Below are positions 34,791-44,302 of a stretch of 64,000 nucleotides of DNA, in pieces (the stretch's first letter is position 1; the number at the start of each line of letters is the position of its first letter). This stretch comes from Candidatus Woesearchaeota archaeon (GTDB lineage Archaea > Nanobdellota > Nanobdellia > Woesearchaeales > GCA-023898365). A program made the translations under genes and the position numbers. Under the pieces are notes generated by a model, which was given only the letters and a program-made list of their open reading frames with translations, made no database searches and was not told the origin of the DNA. The stretch lies in assembly GCA_023898365.1 (NCBI GenBank), contig CP060219.1, positions 186,001 through 250,000 of the forward strand. Direction: 5' to 3'.

Positions 34791-35150
34791 ATGAAAACTA
34801 CTCAAGACCGCATTCAAACATTTAACGACGCCAGAGATTGGAGCACACCAGGAAGCATCAAAGATCTTCTCTTAAATATGAATGAAGAAATTGGAGAATT
34901 TTGGAATATCATTAAATGGGTTGATGTAGCAAAACAGCAAGAACTTATTGAAAAATATCATGACGATGTAGAGAACTACATTGGTGACATGATCTACCTT
35001 ATTCTCAAAGTGAGCTATCTTTGTAAAGTTGATCCTCAAAAAGCAATCGATGATGTGCTAGCAGAATATGAAAAACGGTTTCCCATTGCCGAAAGTAAAG
35101 GAAACCACGGCAATAAACTTGCTGGTGGCATTGACAAGAAAGATGAGTAA
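34791..35150 (+). CDS. MazG-like nucleotide pyrophosphohydrolase
   Basis: A 119-residue all-alpha NTP pyrophosphatase of the MazG/dCTPase type. NMNEEIGEFWNIIKW provides the ExxE metal ligands and NYIGDMIYLILKVSYL the ExxxD-like second pair, as in the housekeeping enzymes that remove non-canonical dNTPs. The ATG at 34791 gives the family start (MKTTQDRIQTFNDARDW); an ATG at 34764 is in frame and possible. Its stop overlaps the start of the NUDIX gene by 8 bp, so the two nucleotide-cleaning enzymes are co-translated. Confidence 0.8.
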   Translation: MKTTQDRIQTFNDARDWSTPGSIKDLLLNMNEEIGEFWNIIKWVDVAKQQELIEKYHDDVENYIGDMIYLILKVSYLCKVDPQKAIDDVLAEYEKRFPIAESKGNHGNKLAGGIDKKDE

Positions 35151-35592
35151 ACAAAATCAGGAGCTAATTCTTGTTAGTCAATTTGTCCGAAATAGCAAAA
35201 ACGAGGTGCTCTTACTTTTTCGAAAAGATCATCGCCATTATGAAACACCAGGCGGCAAACTTAAACGCGACGAATGTGAACAGTTTCAACAACCTCGCGA
35301 AGAGGAATTAAAAAAAGCTGCGAAAAGAGAATTACATGAAGAAGTAGGACAACACATTAAGATCTCTAAGCAAACACTGTTTAGAATTGTCCGCTTTGAT
35401 GTTCCAGATGGCAGAAAAGCAATCGCATATAAGTTCGTAGCAGACCTGCTTTCAGGGGAGCCAATACTTCAAGAACCAGAACTTTTTGATCATTTTAAAT
35501 GGATAACCATTGATGATCTTGAAACCATGAATCTCTCGCCAGACTTGAAACTTCTTGGTAACGAGCTTAAAGAACTTAAAAAAAATAATTAA
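35143..35592 (+). CDS. NUDIX hydrolase
   Basis: A 149-residue NUDIX protein hydrolysing nucleoside diphosphate-linked substrates. The box starts with ETPGGKLKRDE and ends with AAKRELHEEVG (REUxEExG), but has an insertion of about a dozen residues between the Gly/Glu part and the RE part. The ATG at 35143 overlaps the end of the MazG-like gene by 8 bp; a longer frame would extend through that gene. With the MazG-like partner it probably sanitises the nucleotide pool. The exact substrate cannot be told. The stop overlaps the convergent ferredoxin gene by 4 bp. Confidence 0.85.
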   Translation: MSKQNQELILVSQFVRNSKNEVLLLFRKDHRHYETPGGKLKRDECEQFQQPREEELKKAAKRELHEEVGQHIKISKQTLFRIVRFDVPDGRKAIAYKFVADLLSGEPILQEPELFDHFKWITIDDLETMNLSPDLKLLGNELKELKKNN

Positions 35593-35849
35593 ATAAGTTT
35601 TTCTCCTGATTCGTTCTTGATCAAATGTATGCAGTTAACAGGACATGCTTCTGCTGCTTCCATGTTAATATCGAAATCAGGTTGACTAATTTTGAGTTCT
35701 TGTTGATCTCCAGGTTTACTCACACCACCCTTGATGTCGCTCTTGTTGTCTGCATCATTCATTTCCCAGAAGTCAGGAGCAATACTCGCACAGGCACCGC
35801 AGCCAATGCATACGGGTCTGTCATGTTGTAAGGTATATTCTTCTGCCAT
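35589..35849 (-). CDS. Ferredoxin, single [4Fe-4S]
   Basis: An 86-residue ferredoxin. From ATG 35847-35849: CIGCGACASIAPDFWEM supplies three cluster cysteines (CxxCxxC) and ACPVNC supplies the fourth (Cys-Pro), with an additional cysteine that could form a disulfide as in Pyrococcus and Thermotoga ferredoxins. The central acidic segment (NDADNKSDIKGG) is longer than in minimal ferredoxins. It would transfer low-potential electrons; Taw1 and other radical-SAM enzymes are possible clients. Presence of this and Taw1 shows that Fe-S assembly works in this cell although two DNA glycosylases lack clusters. Confidence 0.9.
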   Translation of the reverse strand: MAEEYTLQHDRPVCIGCGACASIAPDFWEMNDADNKSDIKGGVSKPGDQQELKISQPDFDINMEAAEACPVNCIHLIKNESGEKLI

Positions 35850-35881
35850 GTTCAAAAAGTGCAAAGAAGAGTTTAAAAAAG

Positions 35882-38800
35882 TTATGGTGTATCCCAGTAA
35901 TTACTAAGCGTTTGAAGAATGTCTTTTGCTTGCCAGCCAGCAGTTTCAAGAAGAGCAATTACTTCTTTCTTCGTCTTTCCTTGACGTTGGGATTGTTTAA
36001 TAAACAAATACGTATGATGATCATGTTTTAGTTGGTCATGAAGTTGTTCAAGTTGTTCCACTTGTTGAAAAGAAAGCCCTTTATCGACTAAGGAGACGCG
36101 TGCATGACTCTTACTTTTTTCAGCTGCAAAGAAGAGCACCTGTTCTTTTTGTTCTTCAGAAATATCTTTTGCTGCATGTACAAATGTTTCAAAAGAAAGT
36201 ATCGAGGGGATTGCTTGACCACGTGTTTGTTCTGATGTTTCTTGACGAAAAACAGGAGTGTACATTGGTTTTGAAGCGTGTTCATGCTGACGCACAACAA
36301 TGCCCGAGCCGAGAAGTATAAGAAGAAAAAGAACTCCTCCTGCACCAAACGTGTACGTAGAAGGAAGATCTCTAATAAATGAAAAGAGAGAACTAACAAA
36401 CGAAGGAGTTTGCAAGCTATCAACATCTGCAGGATCACCAAGACCTACAGACATATTATCACTATCATTGACAAACAGAAGAGAAGATCCGTTATCGGTA
36501 GACGTATGTTCGACAGGCTCAGGAATTGCTTCCTGCTCTTCTTGGATTCGTTGCAACGTCTGAGAAGAGCCCCCAGGAACACCACCTGAAGAGCTTCCAG
36601 AAGAACCTCCCTCGTTTCCTCCTCCTAGCCCTTCATCAATGGAACCATCGCAATCATTATCTACCCCATCACGACGTTCAACGCCATTGTTTGTTTTTTT
36701 ACAATAAACTTCACATCCGTTGGCAAGAGAGCCGTCCCTGTTGTAATAATCATCATAACAACCATCAAATTGACAAGTGCCCTGTGAACACGAAGTAAAT
36801 GATTTCGGATAATAACAAATAGTACCACAAGAACCACAATTAAAGATGTCGCTCGTCAAATTAAAGCCTTCGTCAATTGCAGATGGCCAAGTCACATTGC
36901 GAGAAGAGGATAATTGGTGAAGAGCATCTCCATCATTATCACGCCCATCACACACTTCAAAATTTGAGGGATTGACATCACCAGGAAACGTTTGGAGGTT
37001 CCATGAATAATTTGCAACAAGATCAATATGATCTACTCGATTATAAAATTCGTGACCAATCATGCCAAAAGCATCGTGCTCGTTTGCGATTTGAGATGAC
37101 CAGCGCTTATTATTGAGAGATCCGTAAACACTAGGGCCTGAAAATGAATCATACCCAAGTAAATCATAATAATTCATGGAATCAGAAAGTTTATGCCAAT
37201 AATCATAATCACCATACCACCAAATTATTGGAATAAGATCTCTATCTAACAAATCCAAAGCATACCATCCTTTTCCTAATTGACCTCCGAAACTAAGCTG
37301 AGCATCTTCTGATCGACCATTATGGAAAGGACTTGTCATATCATCCCAGAAAAGAATCTTAACTTCCGAATCATGAGACTCAATAATATCTACAACGCTA
37401 TTAATATGTTGCGCAAGTAATTGATAGTTTTCAAGATCAAGTTTTCGAGACCTACTATCACGATTATACCCTCGTATTTCATCCATTCCAATAAATAAAA
37501 AATCAGGATCAAAGTTTGAAAGTGTTGGTTCAACAAAAACATTTTCATATATTTCCAAAGCTAAAGGGTCAGCCAAGGAATGATATGGCTCTCGCGTATC
37601 TTGAAATGAAATAATAAAATCAAAACTGACCAAGACCTCTTGATTAGGAGCGATCCGACCTGAAGGAATACGATGAATGGTTGTTTGTTTTCCGTTCAAT
37701 GGATTATGTTCGTCGAACTCCCCGACAGATGTAAGCGAGTAGTCTTCTCCTGCAACATACTTAATTGTTTTTGGAACATTCCAAACTTCAATCTCGGAAG
37801 CAGGGGTTGAGACGATGTTTGAAAGCAAAGAAGCGCCATCGATTATTTCAAAATCATCCATCCAAAAAGAAACAGGAGGAGATCCTTGATCTTTAGAGTA
37901 TACACTGACCGTCGTAGTTCCAGGATAGGTGACAAAAGCAATTTGTTGCTCCACCCAGTCATTGGTCCAATTCCTCATTATGGTGGATCTTGAAGGGCCA
38001 GAAGACTCTCCAAATTCATCTTGAAGCACCACTGTTATTTGAGGATTTACTGTGTGTTCCTCCATCGCATCTTTTTTCAACCATACATTGAGATAATAGA
38101 GTTTGCCTTCAGAAATAGGATAACTTCCATCTGAATAATTAATAGTTAATATGTGTGCTCCAGATCCTTTATGTGTTCGATCGAATGTTTGTGTAAGTTT
38201 TGCTGCGCAAGAACCTGTGTGAGCATTCCCCGTATCACAATCAACCGACCAAAAGTCTCCTCCAGAAACATTTTGATACTTAAAGTACCATCCTTCTGGC
38301 TCACCCGCTTCATTAATCGATCCTTCAAAGCCCTCGTTGAGAAGAGAAATATTTTCAGGACTTGTTGCAACAGCAACATCATGTTCATCAAAGGTGAATG
38401 AATAATCTTGCACCCAAACGCCTTCTTGTACATTTGGATCATAGTTGCGAGTCGAAATAGGATACGCGCTCATACTAATAAAAAACTGTCGATCACGTAA
38501 ATAATTAACTTGAGCTCTTGACCGCGCAATTGATGTGGAACTCGATCCATTACTTATCGTATCAACACCACCGATCCACAAATTATATTTATACTTGGCA
38601 AGCTCATCAAACCAATCATATTTATCAGTATAAAAGGGGTTTGGTAAATTGGGACTGCTTCCCCCATAAAAACCTCTGATTTCGAGATCAGGCCAATCAA
38701 CAATAAGAACTTGAGGTGTTTGAAAATTAGCCCAGTTCCAGTTCATAAGCCAGGTAAGCGTTACCGCACCATAAAATATGCCTGCATCAGTAAGTCCAAG

Positions 38801-41566
38801 AACTAGAATTTCATCAGGAGCGACATAGATGACGTATCCTTGTCCGTGTTCATCTTCTGAAAGAAGCGAAGCAACATCTAAATCATACAATTCTGCTTGC
38901 TGCGCAAGATAGGTGTTTTCTTCAGGATTGCCAAACACTATCCTGTTTTGAAAAGGAAGCACATCAAAATCAGTAATTGAAAGTTCGATATCACCTTCAC
39001 TTTCACTTGTTAGCCAATCAGCAAAATAATGTGCAGAAAAGTTTTGTGAACCGGCAGGTTCGGCAACAATAGTCCACATGTTATCTAGTGAAATATTTCC
39101 TTCTGCCAGCTTACTGACTTGTTTTGGCTTGGGAATAATACCTACATCAACTGGGCAGAGTTGATCACATGAACCGCCACAATCAATTCCTTCCTCATCA
39201 CCATTTTGTTCGCGATCGAAACATGTGTTTATGAGAACTACGCCTTCATTATTGCGAAGAGAAACTGTTGATAGAATGCCTGGAGCAAGCGAGCCATCAG
39301 ACGTTAATCGCCGATACGTTCCAGGCAGGGAATGTGATGTTTGCGAATCATCATCAAGAGAAGATTCTGTTGTTGAAGGCATTAATTTGACTAACACCAA
39401 TCCTTTTTGACGGTCTCTTGCAAAAATAGTGTAGTCATGACCTGCATAACTTGGATCGTCACCTGAAGCAAATTCATAATAATCTCCAAGCGGAGCGCCA
39501 GCGTCATAGGTTATGGCATCAAACCAGTAATCCCAAGGAGTACCATAATGCAAAGAGCTTTGATACCAAAAATACGTAGTATTGTAATCAATCAAATAAT
39601 AACTTGCAAGCGCAAACATATTGTTACGTTCAATATCAATCAAACCATCAGACGTGTACGCTTGATTATGAACAAGAAGAATTTTTTCATTCTTTGCTTC
39701 TTGAACAACAATCGGTGCTCTCTGCGTAAATCTGCTTCGAGTCATAGCTTTAATGTCAAAAAATAATTCTCCTTCACCACCATCAGTGATATTGTTATAA
39801 TATAACCTAAGATTATTGTTGCCAAGAACAATTTCGCCAGGAAGACTATCTTGAAGCGCGATCATGATGCGTCTAATGGCCTCTTCATATTGAGAATCAT
39901 ACAATCCTCCAGGATATTCGATGAATTTAATTGAATTATTCCAACAACGTGAGCGAACAGCCCGGCCCAAACTATCAATCATGATGCCATCATATGCAGA
40001 GGCGTCATAATCATCAATGAGTGCTTGAATAATCCAGTCAGCAACAGCCTCACTCTTAAAATTGGTTGCGTAACTCATGTATTGATACAAATAACCTGCG
40101 CTTCTTGCTTGATGCTGAAAGCGAGCAGTTGCTTTTTCATCAACAAGAGATGCAAACTCATCGTCATCAACGTAACCATCACCATTTTGATCATTTGCAT
40201 CATTCCATCCTAGAAAAGTGACGTTCAGTTCGATAATTGTTCCCTTTGGCGCATCTTCATTATTCGGATCAAATTCCCAATACGCATATTCGCGCGGAAT
40301 AAATATTTCCGAGTGAAATGCTGATACTCCTGGCGCTTCCGAACCTGCCTCTGCAGGAACATTTTGCAGAGCACCGCCCGATGCCAACTGATACGTTTGC
40401 GCAATAGGATTTTGAGTGGGAGCGGACTCTGATCTGATGCGTATTTCATAAATTAAACGTGTGCCACGAGGATTGAATGAGGGGGTGCGAGCTTTCCAAT
40501 CAGCAGGTGGCATGAACCGAATCACTCCTGATCGCTGAAAATTGTTTGTGGCGTCATCAATAAGAGTGAGTGACGACCATTCGCCACCATTCCAATACTC
40601 AAAAATTGGAGCAAAGTCGTTGCTTGCAACTTGAACAAGATTGACGTGAAGTTCTGCAAATTTAGTCATGTCACCTAAGTAAAGAGCACTGTGTTCTTCT
40701 CCGAAAGGAATTTCATAGTATACTCTTCCAGAATAGCCCTGCGCCCAATGATAATAACCAAATGCTTGATACGTATAATCAGTAGGAACCCCTTCTTTTT
40801 CATAATAAACGTTTTCAAAGACCGCTTCAAAACTTGGTCCGCAACCTGAAATAAAGGAACAAGGAAAGTCAATATCTTCAGCTACATGCACATAGAACTG
40901 TTCAAGATCCTCAATGTTATGAAGTTGCGCATAGTCAAACCAACTAAATAAACGTCTGTTCACGAGATTATCTGCTGAACCGATCACGTAACCGCCACCG
41001 CCCAAAATATTATACATTAAACTCCTCATATGAGGATTATGAATTAGGAAATCTTCTCGATCACCACCACCCCAAGGAGAAACAAAGTCATAATGTTGCG
41101 CAGCCCATTCATGAAGATCATCAATTCCCAGTTCTGCCTCAATGATCTGTCTTTGCGATTCACCTGAAGGAGAATCAACAAATTGAGAGCCATACAGAAG
41201 ACCTGCCGTTTTAATGTGAGGATAAATCGAACAATATTCCTTACTATACAACTGACACGTCCAGTAATCTTTTTGCCAGACATACTCAGTCAAAAGACTT
41301 GGAGCAGAAGAACTAGCTGCATCATCAGAGGAGGCTCGTTCATTAAAGAGATCTTCTCCAATATCACTCTGAATAGCATTACCAAAAAGAGTAATGCGTT
41401 CTTGATAAGAAAATAAGAGAAGAAAAAACATCAAAGCGAGCACTGCGACAAGTATCGCTGAGCTGTAAAACTCATGATGCTCCTCGGGAATAACTGATAA
41501 CTGAGTTTTCCCTTTTTTTGGAGCAGATAGTTTCTTCTTCCTATAAGGAGAACGTTGCACATCCAT
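35882..41566 (-). CDS. Giant surface protein 1 with GH20-like domain
   Basis: An 1894-residue type of anchored ectoprotein. An N-terminal membrane helix (35-54) follows a basic tail. The ectodomain has a beta-rich region, a GHL15-like putative glycoside hydrolase (about 520-750: YDGIMIDSLGRAV), then a GH20b/GH20-type hexosaminidase-like region (about 850-1480) with GIIPKPKQVSKL, FYGAVTLTW and IGMDEIRG where Asp1362-Glu1363 match the GH20 acid pair; a carbohydrate-binding-like beta sandwich is inserted (about 1090-1240). Two MopE-like DxDNDxDG motifs (about 1537-1560 and 1632-1645) precede a second membrane helix (about 1736-1757) and a cytoplasmic helical tail ending LLETAGWQAKDILQTLSNYW. The TATA box CTTATAAACG (41601-41610) fits an ATG at 41566. 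Same plan as 54138-58922. Confidence 0.8.
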   Translation of the reverse strand: MDVQRSPYRKKKLSAPKKGKTQLSVIPEEHHEFYSSAILVAVLALMFFLLLFSYQERITLFGNAIQSDIGEDLFNERASSDDAASSSAPSLLTEYVWQKDYWTCQLYSKEYCSIYPHIKTAGLLYGSQFVDSPSGESQRQIIEAELGIDDLHEWAAQHYDFVSPWGGGDREDFLIHNPHMRSLMYNILGGGGYVIGSADNLVNRRLFSWFDYAQLHNIEDLEQFYVHVAEDIDFPCSFISGCGPSFEAVFENVYYEKEGVPTDYTYQAFGYYHWAQGYSGRVYYEIPFGEEHSALYLGDMTKFAELHVNLVQVASNDFAPIFEYWNGGEWSSLTLIDDATNNFQRSGVIRFMPPADWKARTPSFNPRGTRLIYEIRIRSESAPTQNPIAQTYQLASGGALQNVPAEAGSEAPGVSAFHSEIFIPREYAYWEFDPNNEDAPKGTIIELNVTFLGWNDANDQNGDGYVDDDEFASLVDEKATARFQHQARSAGYLYQYMSYATNFKSEAVADWIIQALIDDYDASAYDGIMIDSLGRAVRSRCWNNSIKFIEYPGGLYDSQYEEAIRRIMIALQDSLPGEIVLGNNNLRLYYNNITDGGEGELFFDIKAMTRSRFTQRAPIVVQEAKNEKILLVHNQAYTSDGLIDIERNNMFALASYYLIDYNTTYFWYQSSLHYGTPWDYWFDAITYDAGAPLGDYYEFASGDDPSYAGHDYTIFARDRQKGLVLVKLMPSTTESSLDDDSQTSHSLPGTYRRLTSDGSLAPGILSTVSLRNNEGVVLINTCFDREQNGDEEGIDCGGSCDQLCPVDVGIIPKPKQVSKLAEGNISLDNMWTIVAEPAGSQNFSAHYFADWLTSESEGDIELSITDFDVLPFQNRIVFGNPEENTYLAQQAELYDLDVASLLSEDEHGQGYVIYVAPDEILVLGLTDAGIFYGAVTLTWLMNWNWANFQTPQVLIVDWPDLEIRGFYGGSSPNLPNPFYTDKYDWFDELAKYKYNLWIGGVDTISNGSSSTSIARSRAQVNYLRDRQFFISMSAYPISTRNYDPNVQEGVWVQDYSFTFDEHDVAVATSPENISLLNEGFEGSINEAGEPEGWYFKYQNVSGGDFWSVDCDTGNAHTGSCAAKLTQTFDRTHKGSGAHILTINYSDGSYPISEGKLYYLNVWLKKDAMEEHTVNPQITVVLQDEFGESSGPSRSTIMRNWTNDWVEQQIAFVTYPGTTTVSVYSKDQGSPPVSFWMDDFEIIDGASLLSNIVSTPASEIEVWNVPKTIKYVAGEDYSLTSVGEFDEHNPLNGKQTTIHRIPSGRIAPNQEVLVSFDFIISFQDTREPYHSLADPLALEIYENVFVEPTLSNFDPDFLFIGMDEIRGYNRDSRSRKLDLENYQLLAQHINSVVDIIESHDSEVKILFWDDMTSPFHNGRSEDAQLSFGGQLGKGWYALDLLDRDLIPIIWWYGDYDYWHKLSDSMNYYDLLGYDSFSGPSVYGSLNNKRWSSQIANEHDAFGMIGHEFYNRVDHIDLVANYSWNLQTFPGDVNPSNFEVCDGRDNDGDALHQLSSSRNVTWPSAIDEGFNLTSDIFNCGSCGTICYYPKSFTSCSQGTCQFDGCYDDYYNRDGSLANGCEVYCKKTNNGVERRDGVDNDCDGSIDEGLGGGNEGGSSGSSSGGVPGGSSQTLQRIQEEQEAIPEPVEHTSTDNGSSLLFVNDSDNMSVGLGDPADVDSLQTPSFVSSLFSFIRDLPSTYTFGAGGVLFLLILLGSGIVVRQHEHASKPMYTPVFRQETSEQTRGQAIPSILSFETFVHAAKDISEEQKEQVLFFAAEKSKSHARVSLVDKGLSFQQVEQLEQLHDQLKHDHHTYLFIKQSQRQGKTKKEVIALLETAGWQAKDILQTLSNYWDTP

Positions 41567-41616
41567 ACTCAACCAACCACACATAGGAAAGGGTAAGAAA
41601 CGTTTATAAGGGTTTT

Positions 41617-41623
41617 TATTGCC
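41617..41623. repeat. Target-site duplication, left
   Basis: TATTGCC directly outside the left inverted repeat. The identical seven bases follow the right inverted repeat at 54139-54145. An eighth shared base (T) can be counted if one base of the element end is given up. Confidence 0.8.
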
Positions 41624-41675
41624 ACGTTCCGTTCATCCTGTGGATGTTAATAAGCGGATGTTCAGATAGGATGTT
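41624..41675 (+). repeat. Left terminal inverted repeat (52 bp, three iterons)
   Basis: Starts ACGTTCCGTTCA and carries GGATGTT at 41642, 41656 and 41669. It matches the reverse complement of 54087-54138 at 39 of 52 positions with no gap, including the 14- and 13-bp spacing of the three iterons. The outer end is probably where the recombinase cuts and the iterons where it binds (inference). Confidence 0.85.
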
Positions 41676-41737
41676 TTTGTAAAATTTGCGGAAAAACTTA
41701 GGAAAGCTTTATTTATAAAAGATTTTTCAACCAAAAT

Positions 41738-42406
41738 ATGCGCATTAAAGACATCTCTGAAGAAAACAGACCAAGAGAGAGAATTCGTAAAGATGGTGTT
41801 TCTGTTCTTTCTAACTCTGAATTATTAGCTGTTATCTTGCAGAAAGGCACTAGACAAGAGAATGTTATCGACATGTCTAACAGGTTGATTTCTAAGTTTG
41901 GTATAGAAAAACTTTCAAAATGTTCTCTTTCTGAGTTAACTAGTATAAATGGTATCGGCGAAGCAAAAGCTACGCAAATTCTTGCATTGTTTGAATTCAA
42001 TAAACGTTTTACAATATCCAAAACAAACGGAGTTTCCATTAAGTCTGCGAAGCAAGTGTATGAATATTCGTTTCCTAAACTGGCTGATGAGGACAAAGAG
42101 AATTTTATGATTCTTCATTTAGATTCAAAGAATAAGGTCATCAAAGATGAAGTTGTTTCAATTGGAACTCTTAATAGTTCTTTAATTCATCCAAGAGAGA
42201 TTTTCAAATCTGCGATTAAAGAAAGTGCTAATTCTGTTATCGTCGTTCATAATCACCCTTCTGGTGATCCAGAACCATCTAGTGAAGATAAAGCTGTTAC
42301 TAAGAAGCTCATGGATGCAGGCGAACTTTTAGGTATTAAAGTTCTTGATCATGTAATTGTAGGTAAAAACGGATTTTATAGTTTTAATGATAATCGTTCA
42401 AACTAA
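41738..42406 (+). CDS. radC: RadC family JAMM-domain protein
   Basis: A 222-residue RadC-like protein. N-terminal helix-hairpin-helix-like part (LSELTSINGIGEAKATQILA) and a C-terminal JAB/MPN domain with the zinc motif HNHPSGDPEPSSED (His171, His173, Asp184). RadC proteins are typical passengers of bacterial mobile and defence islands (sometimes annotated DNA repair protein, though that role was not upheld); the biochemical activity is unknown. It is the first gene inside the left end of the element, reading inward, with a TATA-like TTTATTTATAAAAG about 27 bp upstream (41710-41722). Confidence 0.92.
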   Translation: MRIKDISEENRPRERIRKDGVSVLSNSELLAVILQKGTRQENVIDMSNRLISKFGIEKLSKCSLSELTSINGIGEAKATQILALFEFNKRFTISKTNGVSIKSAKQVYEYSFPKLADEDKENFMILHLDSKNKVIKDEVVSIGTLNSSLIHPREIFKSAIKESANSVIVVHNHPSGDPEPSSEDKAVTKKLMDAGELLGIKVLDHVIVGKNGFYSFNDNRSN

Positions 42407-42589
42407 CCGCTTTAATACTCCTACAATTCCTAAGACTCCTAAAATAATTCCTATTGTTATTCCTGCACCAATGCCGACACTTCCAGCTCCTGTTGAGATT
42501 CCTGTTCCTTTTAGGAGGGCTCCTGCAACTATTAGTACTCCAACAATTCCTGTGGCACCAAGTCCTAATCCAAATATTTTCTGAACCAT
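42398..42589 (-). CDS. Small glycine-rich double-spanning membrane protein
   Basis: A 63-residue, very hydrophobic protein of Gly, Ile, Val and Ala with two membrane-crossing stretches (ATGIVGVLIVAGALL and ITIGIILGVLGIVGVL). AGGAGG lies 7 bases before the ATG at 42587-42589; an ATG two codons upstream is too close to that site. A TATA box (GTATATAAATAAG) lies at about 42650-42663 and overlaps an operator-like palindrome (42662-42680). The 3' end overlaps radC by 9 bp (convergent). Small membrane proteins beside regulators in defence islands may act as effectors, but this is speculation. Confidence 0.55.
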   Translation of the reverse strand: MVQKIFGLGLGATGIVGVLIVAGALLKGTGISTGAGSVGIGAGITIGIILGVLGIVGVLKRLV

Positions 42590-42661
42590 ATTCATTCCTC
42601 CTGTGTTTAGTGGAGTATTTTTACCCCCAAAACTATGAAAAGCAGAACTTATTTATATACT

Positions 42662-42755
42662 TTGTTGTTATTTAACAACATAACATATAATATTTTGTTA
42701 ATTATCTACAAGTGATTAGAAACATTTTTATATATATTGTTGTTATTTAACATCA
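42662..42755. promoter_or_regulatory. Two operator-like palindromes between divergent genes
   Basis: TTGTTGTTATTTAACAACA (42662-42680) and TTGTTGTTATTTAACATCA (42737-42755) are nearly identical, and the first is an almost perfect palindrome. The left copy abuts the TATA box of the small membrane protein; the right copy covers the predicted start site and start codon of the winged-helix gene, whose TATA box is TTTTTATATATA (42726-42737). This is what an autorepressor controlling both genes would need. Confidence 0.65.
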
Positions 42756-43900
42756 TGGGAAGAGGTTCAACTCAAATTCTTATTAGAAATATACTAGAGT
42801 CTTTAGCTAAAGCTCCAAAGTCTTCAAGCGAGATTGTTGAAGAAACAGGGCTTGATAGAACTGCAATTTCACGATACTTAGAAATCTTAAAAGAAAGCGG
42901 TTTTGTTATAGAAGAACAACAAGGAACGAGTAAAAAATTCATTTTATCATCTAAGTATAGATTAGATACTTATTTTGGTCTATCTTTAGATCCAGAAACA
43001 AACAAATTGATTGATTCTTTGTATCATCTTATCCAAAAAAGCTGGAAAGAAACAACTGGAAGAAAATTATTGAAAACTACTGCTCAAAAAATAATGTATC
43101 AAATAATTGAGACTTGTAATTTAAAGATTCCTCATGGATGGTATATTTACGGTGGAGTTTGTGTAAAACCATTTGATTATACAAAAACGTATGATTTTAC
43201 AGGAGTTTCAGATCATATTGTGACTTGTGTAAATGAAACTGTTGTTGAATATTCTAAAAATAATTTTGAATATGAGAGTAAACAACTCCAATATAAGAAA
43301 GCAGGAAAAGAATTATATGATGTTAAAGAAGATATTTTGAAATTACTTTATTCTAAAAATTTCTCAAAGAATTCCATGTATGTATTTCAAAAGCTATATA
43401 GAACATTTTTATTCGACTCACCTAAACTAAACGATAAAGTCTATAAAGAATTAATCAACGAATACGACACATTACTTATCGATATTACAAGATATTGGGA
43501 TGATTTTGTAGATGAAAAAAATGAACGAAATTTTGCCGAGTTTAAACAAAAATTAGTATCTTCTTTTGAAGCTCTTTGGAAAATGGTGGCGATGGTAAAT
43601 TTTAAGTTCGATTTATCTACATTTTATCTAGAAAATGAATTACAAGAACATTTCAAATTTGATATGAATCAAGCAAAAGAAGATGTTATTGAAATTGGCT
43701 CTGAGCTAAATGAGATGATTCCTTTTGAAGAACCGAATGATCCTGAATACAAAAAAAATAAAGAGGCTTTGCAAAACTTAAATAAGAAAACAGATCCTAC
43801 TGAGTTAAAAAAGCAAAACGAAGAACTTGACAAGATTGAGAGGGAACAGGGATTGGAAGCTCTTAATGAAGAATTATTTAAACGAGCAGGCTTAAAGTAA
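42755..43900 (+). CDS. Winged-helix transcription regulator with long helical C-terminus
   Basis: A 381-residue protein. Residues 1-65 form an ArsR/MarR-like winged helix (SSEIVEETGLDRTAISRYLE, ILKESGFVIEEQQGTSKKFI). The middle (about 66-330) has no recognised domain and is helical and aromatic-rich; the C-terminus is a charged helix (LKKQNEELDKIEREQGLEAL). The start ATG 42755 is leaderless from the TATA box 25 bp upstream; a TTG six codons earlier lies inside the operator. The paired palindromes suggest autoregulation. Its position between radC and the restriction operon suggests it controls the element's cargo. The 3' end overlaps the convergent PIN gene by 9 bp. Confidence 0.7.
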   Translation: MGRGSTQILIRNILESLAKAPKSSSEIVEETGLDRTAISRYLEILKESGFVIEEQQGTSKKFILSSKYRLDTYFGLSLDPETNKLIDSLYHLIQKSWKETTGRKLLKTTAQKIMYQIIETCNLKIPHGWYIYGGVCVKPFDYTKTYDFTGVSDHIVTCVNETVVEYSKNNFEYESKQLQYKKAGKELYDVKEDILKLLYSKNFSKNSMYVFQKLYRTFLFDSPKLNDKVYKELINEYDTLLIDITRYWDDFVDEKNERNFAEFKQKLVSSFEALWKMVAMVNFKFDLSTFYLENELQEHFKFDMNQAKEDVIEIGSELNEMIPFEEPNDPEYKKNKEALQNLNKKTDPTELKKQNEELDKIEREQGLEALNEELFKRAGLK

Positions 43901-44302
43901 AAACTCAGGTTTTGTAACTTTAATTCTATCCTCGAAGTGTTTAAAATCTTTTATATTTCTGGTCACAATATAATCTGCACCTGATTTTAATGCTAATATG
44001 CCATGAAGTTCATCTTGAAAATTATCAGGATTTTGTTCCTTTGCTTTTTTAATATCTTCTTCTGAATGAGCAACGAGTATTTTCTTCTTTTCAATAAGTT
44101 TAAAGAATATTTGTGCCTGTTCAAGTTTTTTAATTCGACGTAATTCTTCCAATGCCCAAGAAGAGATAATTAGGTAATGTTTACAAACTATTGCCTGTCC
44201 TATAAGCTCAGAAGAAGAGATTGCAATCTCTTTACCCTGAAGATTCTTACTATCTTCATTAGCATAAACAAAGATATTTGTGTCAAGGTAGAGTTTAGGC
44301 AT
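43892..44302 (-). CDS. PIN-domain ribonuclease
   Basis: A 136-residue PIN domain protein: LYLDTNIFVYANED with Asp7, a central acidic EELRRIKKLEQAQ, and DYIVTRNIKDFKHF with the C-terminal Asp pair. PIN proteins of this size are often toxins of type II toxin-antitoxin systems. No antitoxin gene directly precedes it; instead it overlaps the end of hsdS by 8 bp and is the last gene of the restriction operon, with GGTGG as a ribosome site. It may be an abortive effector tied to the restriction system, or a stand-alone nuclease. Confidence 0.85.
   Translation of the reverse strand: MPKLYLDTNIFVYANEDSKNLQGKEIAISSSELIGQAIVCKHYLIISSWALEELRRIKKLEQAQIFFKLIEKKKILVAHSEEDIKKAKEQNPDNFQDELHGILALKSGADYIVTRNIKDFKHFEDRIKVTKPEFLL

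Noticed and set aside
36088..36563. Overlapping 117- and 87-codon frames inside giant gene 1
   Set aside because: They are in other frames of a continuous 1894-codon gene with recognisable domains, and have low-complexity composition.
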